From contig CANCSL010000039.1 of NCBI GenBank assembly GCA_947380835.1, forward strand, positions 1 through 10,044: 10,044 nt of DNA, written 5' to 3'. The translations under genes and the position numbers were made by a program. Under the pieces are notes generated by a model. The model was not told where the DNA came from and searched no databases. It worked only from the letters and a program-made list of their open reading frames with translations. Below are positions 5,313 to 10,044 of this stretch, piece after piece (positions within the stretch are counted from its first letter, which is position 1; each line of letters starts with the position of its first letter). Origin of the DNA: Actinomycetota bacterium. GTDB lineage: Bacteria > Actinomycetota > Actinomycetes > Nanopelagicales > Nanopelagicaceae.

Positions 5313-6281
5313 ATGACTTTTAATTGGGGAATTATTGGAACTGGTGGAATCGCCAAAGAATTTGTTCGAGATTTCACATTTACATCCGGTCACGAAGTTT
5401 TGGCGATTGGTTCGCGCACTCAAGAAAGTGCCGATCGTTTTGCTGCCGAACTTAAAGTTCCGCGCGCCTATGGCAGCCACGAGGCAATTGTTTCCGATCC
5501 CGACATCGATGGCATCTATGTCGCAACCCCGCATCCCAATCACCTTCCTGCCACGTTACTTGCACTAGAAGCGGGCAAACCTGTCCTCTGCGAAAAGCCG
5601 TTTGCCATGAGTGCCGCGGAAGCTCGAACCATGATTGCGAAAGCGCGCGAGAAGAATCTGATGCTCATGGAAGCCATGTGGACCAGATTTCTCCCCCACA
5701 TCATCCACATACGCTCACTTCTGGACGCAAAAGTATTAGGCGAAATCATGACGGTCGAAGCCGACCATGGCCAATGGTTTGCGCTGGATCCAAAGTTTCG
5801 ACTCTTTGATCCCGAAGTTGGTGGCGGTGCACTTCTCGACCTCGGTGTTTATCCGATCAGTTTTGCCCACATGGTCGTTGGGGTGCCCGACTCGATTCAA
5901 TCGGCTTCCACCAAAGCTTTCACTGGCGTTGATGGACAAACCTCTGCGATCTTTTCTTATAAATCTGGGGCGCAGGCAATTCTTACCTGTTCATTAAATG
6001 CTGCCACACCCTGCAAAGCAGTTATCACCGGAACCCTGGGCAGAATCGAAATCGACACTCGCTTCTACGCCGTTAGCCCGTATCGAGTAATAATGCGCAA
6101 CGGCGAGACAACCGAGTATCCGCGCATATATGACGGCAGAGGTTCTCGCGAAGAAGCGATCGAATTCGCGCGCTGTGTTCGGGCAGGACTTTTAGAAAGC
6201 CCCATGATGAAATTGTCCGAAACTTTGGAAATATTAGAAAGTATGGATGAAATCAGAGGACAAATTGGTTTGGTTTATTAG
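5313..6281 (+). CDS. Gfo/Idh/MocA-family oxidoreductase
   Basis: 322-residue NAD(P)-dependent dehydrogenase of the family that acts on sugars, inositols and trans-dihydrodiols. The N-terminal Rossmann motif is WGIIGTGGIAKEF (5-17). The signature EKPFA (94-98) includes the catalytic Lys95. GGGALLDLGVYP (170-181) contributes Asp176 and Tyr180 and resembles the dimeric dihydrodiol dehydrogenase / glucose-fructose oxidoreductase subgroup. Length is normal and there is no export signal, so it is cytosolic. It starts two bases after the hydrolase stop. GGAG lies about 12 bases before the ATG, inside the hydrolase gene, so translation is probably coupled. Its stop overlaps by four bases the stop of the convergent ROK kinase gene. 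The exact substrate cannot be assigned; the hydrolase and sugar kinase neighbours do not settle it. Confidence 0.92.
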   Translation: MTFNWGIIGTGGIAKEFVRDFTFTSGHEVLAIGSRTQESADRFAAELKVPRAYGSHEAIVSDPDIDGIYVATPHPNHLPATLLALEAGKPVLCEKPFAMSAAEARTMIAKAREKNLMLMEAMWTRFLPHIIHIRSLLDAKVLGEIMTVEADHGQWFALDPKFRLFDPEVGGGALLDLGVYPISFAHMVVGVPDSIQSASTKAFTGVDGQTSAIFSYKSGAQAILTCSLNAATPCKAVITGTLGRIEIDTRFYAVSPYRVIMRNGETTEYPRIYDGRGSREEAIEFARCVRAGLLESPMMKLSETLEILESMDEIRGQIGLVY

Positions 6282-7225
6282 CGCCTAGCCAAATCCGCAA
6301 CTCCGACAAGGCCAGCATCGTTCCCTAATTCCGCAGCAATAACCTTCGGGCTGGGATGTTTACCAACAAAGGGCATGTATCGCTCGAGTGCAATGCGAGT
6401 TGGGGCCAACAGTATTTCACCTGCATCAATTACTCCCCCACCAATGACAACACATGCCGGATCAAGGATCATAGAAAGCGTTGCAATACCCGCACCTAAA
6501 TATTGAGCGGTGGTATTAAATGCAGCGAGGGCAACCATGTCGCCTTCGCGGGCCGCTTCCGTGATGTGCTTTCCTGTTAGACCTTGGAGAGTGCCGTCAC
6601 CTCGCGCTAACAGGTTGTGGGCCGCATCCGGTGCAGCATTAATAGCTTCGCGAGCATGGCGCATCAGCGCATTTCCAGAGGCATATTGCTCGAAACAACC
6701 GCGCGCTCCGCATCCACAAAGGTGACCCTCGGGCACTACTCGAATGTGACCAAATTCGGCGGCGACACCATATGCACCGCGATACAAACTGCCGTCCACA
6801 ACAATTCCGCCACCGATTCCGGTTCCGACGGTAAGCATCATCAGGTCGGCTTCTCCTCGACCAGCACCATGCTGGGCTTCACCCCACGCAGCAGAATTTG
6901 CATCATTTTCTATAACGACGGATAAACCTACGAGATCAGAAATTTCTTTTTGCAGATCTACGCCATTCCATCCGGAAATATTCGGAGTCGCAAGCATGGT
7001 CTTTCGGTCGGACGAGACAAAGCCTGCCGCAGAGATTCCGACACTATTGACCGGATGAGTCGCGAGCAGCTCACGAATTACCTCGGCAATAGTTTCGGTA
7101 AGTGCGCTGCCGCCTTGTCGCGGCGTATCGCGACGAGAGCGAAGCAAAATATTTCCTTGTGAGTCGACAACTCCGCCCAGAACTTTAGTTCCGCCGACAT
7201 CGACCCCGATACTGAGTTCAGACAC
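6278..7225 (-). CDS. ROK-family sugar kinase, probable glucokinase
   Basis: 315 residues, typical for ROK glucokinases, which phosphorylate glucose to glucose 6-phosphate with ATP or polyphosphate in the cytosol. The phosphate-binding motif DVGGTK is at 9-14. ENDANSAAWGE carries the family's catalytic Asp. TVGTGIGGGIV is the second phosphate loop. EFGHIRV (157-163, zinc ligand His160) and CGCGARGCFEQ (170-180, Cys170, Cys172 and Cys177) form the ROK zinc site. There is no N-terminal helix-turn-helix, so it is a kinase and not a NagC-type repressor. The start is GTG at 7225 with GAGGG nine bases upstream, inside the end of the SRPBCC gene. Five bases separate the two genes, so they form an operon. 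Corynebacteria keep glk close to an acyltransferase gene (from memory). Its product is the substrate of Ino1, although the two genes are not co-transcribed. Confidence 0.92.
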   Translation of the reverse strand: MSELSIGVDVGGTKVLGGVVDSQGNILLRSRRDTPRQGGSALTETIAEVIRELLATHPVNSVGISAAGFVSSDRKTMLATPNISGWNGVDLQKEISDLVGLSVVIENDANSAAWGEAQHGAGRGEADLMMLTVGTGIGGGIVVDGSLYRGAYGVAAEFGHIRVVPEGHLCGCGARGCFEQYASGNALMRHAREAINAAPDAAHNLLARGDGTLQGLTGKHITEAAREGDMVALAAFNTTAQYLGAGIATLSMILDPACVVIGGGVIDAGEILLAPTRIALERYMPFVGKHPSPKVIAAELGNDAGLVGVADLARR

Positions 7226-7230
7226 TAATG

Positions 7231-7668
7231 TCAGCCCTCGATCTTGTTCTTCAGTTGCTTGAGAGCCAGGTCAATAGTCGCGCGTTCGACCTTCTGTCGC
7301 ATCATCGCCGGCACTGGCATGGATAGACCTACCTTCATTTGATAGGTCACCAGGGTCCCGCCCTCACCATCCTCGGCTGTTAAATAGGCGCCACTCATCT
7401 CGGTCAAGAGATCAGCATCGTCCAAAGAGAAACTCAACTTTGCAGGTGCTTGGCTATAGTCGTAATCAAGAACAACGCTGTCGCGAAGCACGCCGGCGTC
7501 GACTGAAATCTTTACCTTTGTGGGGCGGCTCTGATCGTCTTGCTCGATGACTTGTACCGACTTGATTTCCGTGGACCATGTTGGGTATCCGGCCAGATCG
7601 AAGAGGACCTTTCGAACTGAATCTGGATCAGCGTCGATGGAAATGGAGTTTTCGGAGAATTCGCTCAT
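7231..7668 (-). CDS. SRPBCC-fold protein (polyketide cyclase/dehydrase-like, TB16.3 type)
   Basis: 145 residues. The sequence begins with an N-terminal strand (NSISIDADPDSVRKVLFDLAGYPTWSTEIKSVQVIE) that is characteristic of the START/SRPBCC superfamily: beta strand, a helix containing D-x-x-x-V, then the YPxW turn at about residues 28-31. Alternating strands follow, and a long C-terminal helix (about 120-143) would close the hydrophobic pocket. These proteins bind small hydrophobic molecules or lipids; no enzymatic residue can be named. The start ATG at 7668 has no ribosome binding site and fits a leaderless mRNA. It is divergent from the fadD gene across 68 bases and leads the operon with the ROK kinase. 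A similar protein sits beside fadD15 in Mycobacterium (Rv2185c, from memory). A role in lipid or acyl handling with FadD is an inference from this conserved pairing. Confidence 0.85.
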   Translation of the reverse strand: MSEFSENSISIDADPDSVRKVLFDLAGYPTWSTEIKSVQVIEQDDQSRPTKVKISVDAGVLRDSVVLDYDYSQAPAKLSFSLDDADLLTEMSGAYLTAEDGEGGTLVTYQMKVGLSMPVPAMMRQKVERATIDLALKQLKNKIEG

Positions 7669-7674
7669 GAGGAA

Positions 7675-7680
7675 AGATTA
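7675..7680 (-). promoter_or_regulatory. -10 box TAATCT of a leaderless SRPBCC-ROK transcript
   Basis: On the minus strand TAATCT (7680-7675) is followed by six bases (TTCCTC) and then the ATG at 7668. Transcription would start on the A of the ATG. The six bases contain no ribosome binding site. No clear -35 box is visible. Confidence 0.55.
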
Positions 7681-7724
7681 CCTGCAAGCGCTCGTACATC
7701 TAGCAATTCGGACATAAGAGCCAC

Positions 7725-7730
7725 TAGCGT
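7725..7730 (+). promoter_or_regulatory. -10 box TAGCGT of a leaderless fadD transcript
   Basis: TAGCGT is followed by six bases (TGGGAT) and the ATG at 7737. This is the same geometry as at lysE and the SRPBCC gene. The hexamer is a weaker match than the other two, keeping only the T, A and final T. No ribosome binding site lies at a usable distance. Confidence 0.45.
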
Positions 7731-7736
7731 TGGGAT

Positions 7737-9521
7737 ATGGACCAATACTCCGTTCCCTCGATCATTCCGCCAGCAACTGCCGGCAACCTCACCAATCTCG
7801 TTGCAGAACGAGCCTGGTTTGAGCCTGAGCGAATAGTGGCCTCTCGGCCCTTAGGCGAAGGCTGGCAGCCCGTCACCGCCAGAGAATTCGACGAAGAAAT
7901 TCGGGCAGTGGCCAAAGGCCTGATTGCCGCCGGCATCCTCATCGGCGATCGTGTCGCCTTAATGGCCAAGACTCGTTACGAGTGGACCATCCTGGACTTC
8001 GCCATCTGGTTTGCAGGTGCTGTCACAGTTCCCATTTATGAAACTTCCAGCGCCGAACAAGTCAATTGGATTCTCACCGATTCTGGAGCTTGTGCGCTTA
8101 TTGTCGAGACGCCCATTTTGCTCGAACTAGTTCAACCAGTCCTACCTTCGCATCTCAAAGGGTTGTGGACTATTACAGATGACGCCATTGCGACTCTCAT
8201 TGCCGCTGGAGCGGGAGTATCTGACGACGAAATAAATCACCGCAGACAAGCACTTCATCCTGACACTTTGGCAACATTGATCTATACATCCGGCACAACT
8301 GGAAAGCCAAAAGGCGTTCAGTTAACACACGGCAATTTCTTGGCCGAATGCGGAAATGTTGTCCAGGGAGCGAGTGATCTTTTTCTGAAGCCCGGTGGAT
8401 CAACTTTGCTATTCCTTCCAGTCGCACACGTCTTTGGGCGCATGGTCCAAATCGGAGCTATAAATGCTGGACTCCATTTAGCTCACTGCGGAGATATCGG
8501 ACGTCTGCCTCAGGATTTAGCTTCCTTCAAGCCGACTTTTGTGTTGGCCGTTCCACGCATATTTGAAAAAATTTACAACGGCGCCGAAGCCAGAGCAGAT
8601 GCTGCAGGTAAGGGTTCGATTTTCCGCAAGGCTGCGGCCGTCGCCGAAAGTTACAGCCAAGCTCTGGATGCGAAATCGATCCCGATGGCACTTCGCTTGA
8701 AGCATGCGCTCTTCGATAAGTTGGTTTACACCAAAATCCGAGCTGCTATGGGTGGTCGGGTTGAAGCCGCAATTTCCGGCGGCGCACCTCTGGGTTCACG
8801 GTTAGGGCATTTCTACCGTGGCGCAGGTATCCGAGTCCTCGAAGGTTACGGACTCACCGAAACCACTGCGGGAGCAACTCTCAATCTTACGCATTTCCAT
8901 CGAGTCGGTTCAGTCGGTCGTCCAATTCCTGGAACAACAATAAAGCTTGGAGAAGATGGCGAAGTCCTCATTAAAGGTCCAATCGTCATGCGCGGATATT
9001 GGCAAAACGATGCCGCCAACTCCGAAGTTTTCACAGACGATGGTTTCTTCCGCACCGGCGACTTAGGCGCTATCGATGAGGAAGGCTACCTTTCAATTGT
9101 TGGACGTAAAAAGGAATTGATCGTTACTTCCGGTGGTAAAAACGTTGCGCCAGCTATTTTGGAGGATCGAGTCCGCGCCCATCCTTTGGTCAGTCAATGC
9201 ATGGTCGTTGGCGATAACCAACCATTCATCGCCGCACTTGTAACCCTCGACGCTGACGCCGTAAAGGCGTGGGCTGCGACAAATAAAAAACTAGATGGCA
9301 CCGTTGCGAATTTGATTCATGACACGACTCTCAATTCGGTCATTCAGACTGCGATTGATGAGGCTAACAAAGCGGTGTCTCGTGCCGAATCGATTCGAAA
9401 ATTTGCGATTCTTCCTGTTGATTTCACCATTGCTGGTGGGCAACTAACCGCAAAATTGTCGGTGAAGCGGCACGTGGTTGCGAAGGAATTCGCATCCGAG
9501 ATTGCCGCACTCTTCGCATAG
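7737..9521 (+). CDS. Long-chain fatty-acyl-CoA ligase (AMP-forming), FadD15-like
   Basis: 594 residues, the usual size of bacterial long-chain acyl-CoA synthetases. It activates fatty acids in two steps through an acyl-adenylate to acyl-CoA, at the inner face of the membrane. The ATP-binding loop is YTSGTTGKPKG (183-193). EGYGLTETTAG (369-379) is the adenine-binding motif. RTGDLG (439-444) carries the ribose-binding Asp442. GRKKELIVTSGGKNVAP (456-472) is the hinge to the C-terminal domain. The A10 region near the end reads QLTAKLSVKR (569-578), where the usual first lysine of TxKxKR is replaced by Ser575. The ATG at 7737 fits a leaderless start. The gene diverges from the SRPBCC gene, and the kinase gene begins 22 bases after its stop. 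The family assignment is secure; chain-length preference is not known. Confidence 0.95.
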   Translation: MDQYSVPSIIPPATAGNLTNLVAERAWFEPERIVASRPLGEGWQPVTAREFDEEIRAVAKGLIAAGILIGDRVALMAKTRYEWTILDFAIWFAGAVTVPIYETSSAEQVNWILTDSGACALIVETPILLELVQPVLPSHLKGLWTITDDAIATLIAAGAGVSDDEINHRRQALHPDTLATLIYTSGTTGKPKGVQLTHGNFLAECGNVVQGASDLFLKPGGSTLLFLPVAHVFGRMVQIGAINAGLHLAHCGDIGRLPQDLASFKPTFVLAVPRIFEKIYNGAEARADAAGKGSIFRKAAAVAESYSQALDAKSIPMALRLKHALFDKLVYTKIRAAMGGRVEAAISGGAPLGSRLGHFYRGAGIRVLEGYGLTETTAGATLNLTHFHRVGSVGRPIPGTTIKLGEDGEVLIKGPIVMRGYWQNDAANSEVFTDDGFFRTGDLGAIDEEGYLSIVGRKKELIVTSGGKNVAPAILEDRVRAHPLVSQCMVVGDNQPFIAALVTLDADAVKAWAATNKKLDGTVANLIHDTTLNSVIQTAIDEANKAVSRAESIRKFAILPVDFTIAGGQLTAKLSVKRHVVAKEFASEIAALFA

Positions 9522-9543
9522 ATCTTTAGTTGATGAGCAGATC

Positions 9544-10044
9544 ATGGACGAATCGGTCGAACTTCGACTAGAAATCGCTCGAGACCTCCATGATGGCATT
9601 GCACAAGAGGTCGCTGCTCTGGGTTACCGCTTAGACGAATTGATAGGCCAAAGCGATACTCCATCGTCAACTCGCGCGGAGTTGCGCGAGATCCGGACCC
9701 GAATCACCTCAATCTCTGGAAACATTCGTGATGAGATTTTTCGGTTGCGAGGTCTGGACCTGAGACCATTCCGCGAGGTTATCGAATCTATAGGTGAGTC
9801 TATTTTTAAAGATGGTGACGTTATCGTTGAAGTAGATTGGCAAAATGAGATTGATGATCGATATCGATCAGCATTGATCAAGATTATTCAAGAAACTCTT
9901 CTAAACACCAAGAGCCATTCGCACGCGACAAAGGTGGAAATTTCCCAAAGCGCTGATTCAATATCCATTCGCGACAACGGTGGTGGGCGCTATAACTTCG
10001 CTAACGATCGATGGGGCGCTTCTGGATTAAAGGAGAGGGCGACA
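9544..10044 (+). CDS. NarL-type sensor histidine kinase without an input domain (partial, 3' end outside window)
   Basis: 167 codons are visible and the frame is still open at the window edge. The protein starts directly with the HisKA_3 dimerisation domain: RDLHDGIAQEVAALGYRLDEL holds the phospho-accepting His16. The HATPase domain follows, with an N-box around ETLLNTKSHSHATKVEI (Glu117, Asn121), the G1 box DNGGG (144-148) and the G2 box WGASGLKERA (157-166). No membrane segment, PAS or GAF domain precedes His16. The frame contains no start codon between fadD and the ATG at 9544, so the missing sensor is not a matter of start choice. A partner LuxR/NarL-type response regulator is expected just downstream, outside the window. 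Sensing must come from a partner protein or from a domain after the ATPase. The 22-base gap suggests co-transcription with fadD; the ribosome binding site is weak (GAG about seven bases upstream). Confidence 0.85.
   Translation, partial: MDESVELRLEIARDLHDGIAQEVAALGYRLDELIGQSDTPSSTRAELREIRTRITSISGNIRDEIFRLRGLDLRPFREVIESIGESIFKDGDVIVEVDWQNEIDDRYRSALIKIIQETLLNTKSHSHATKVEISQSADSISIRDNGGGRYNFANDRWGASGLKERAT

Noticed and set aside
6269..6293. TTTGG/CCAAA dyad around the overlapping stops as a terminator
   Set aside because: Five-base arms around a 15-base loop and no T run; too weak to call.
6278..7225. ROK protein as a NagC/XylR-type repressor
   Set aside because: There is no N-terminal winged helix; the protein begins directly with the ATP-binding DVGGTK motif.

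Overview
The window looks like chromosomal DNA of an actinobacterium (Actinomycetota). The evidence is a short, actinobacterial-type inositol-3-phosphate synthase next to a PadR regulator, a FadD15-like acyl-CoA ligase beside an SRPBCC protein, a ROK glucokinase and a PlsC-type acyltransferase, and several start codons that fit leaderless mRNAs. From memory, mycobacteria and corynebacteria keep similar blocks (ino1 with a PadR gene; fadD15, an SRPBCC gene, glk and an acyltransferase close together). Base composition is near 50% GC in the samples I counted, spacing is very tight, and proteins are short. This fits a streamlined planktonic lineage such as the freshwater Nanopelagicales (acI) better than a high-GC soil actinomycete, but that placement is an inference.

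Layout. Bases 1-75 are the 3' end of a membrane-protein gene, followed by a strong hairpin terminator (96-128) that also faces the end of ino1. On the minus strand padR (1799-1257) and ino1 (1260-169) form a coupled operon with a TTGA stop/start overlap. Upstream of padR is a striking array of four GATAT half-sites spaced exactly 13 bases apart, containing a 9+3+9 dyad: the best operator candidate in the window. A GC-richer LysE/RhtB exporter gene diverges from padR (1940-2584). A small PD-(D/E)XK nuclease-like protein with two CxxC pairs (2695-3369) meets the acyltransferase gene (4094-3372) tail to tail across a 2-base gap.

Divergent from the acyltransferase is an alpha/beta hydrolase with an acidic linker and two predicted C-terminal membrane segments (4195-5310), then a Gfo/Idh/MocA oxidoreductase (5313-6281). 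The oxidoreductase converges with, and overlaps by 4 bases, a minus-strand SRPBCC-ROK glucokinase operon (7668-6278). A 68-base divergent promoter region separates that operon from a long-chain fatty-acyl-CoA ligase (7737-9521). The window ends inside a NarL-type histidine kinase that has no sensor domain (9544 onward).

Functional theme. The genes concern lipid and envelope precursors and sugar phosphates: glucose phosphorylation (ROK kinase), glucose 6-phosphate to inositol phosphate (Ino1), fatty acid activation (FadD), acyl transfer (PlsC-type) and a membrane-anchored esterase-like hydrolase. I see no CRISPR array, tRNA, rRNA, insertion sequence, prophage or recognisable defence island. 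I do not find evidence of a new multi-gene system. The items most worth a second look are the padR operator array, the hydrolase-membrane fusion, the small CxxC nuclease, and the repeated leaderless promoter geometry.
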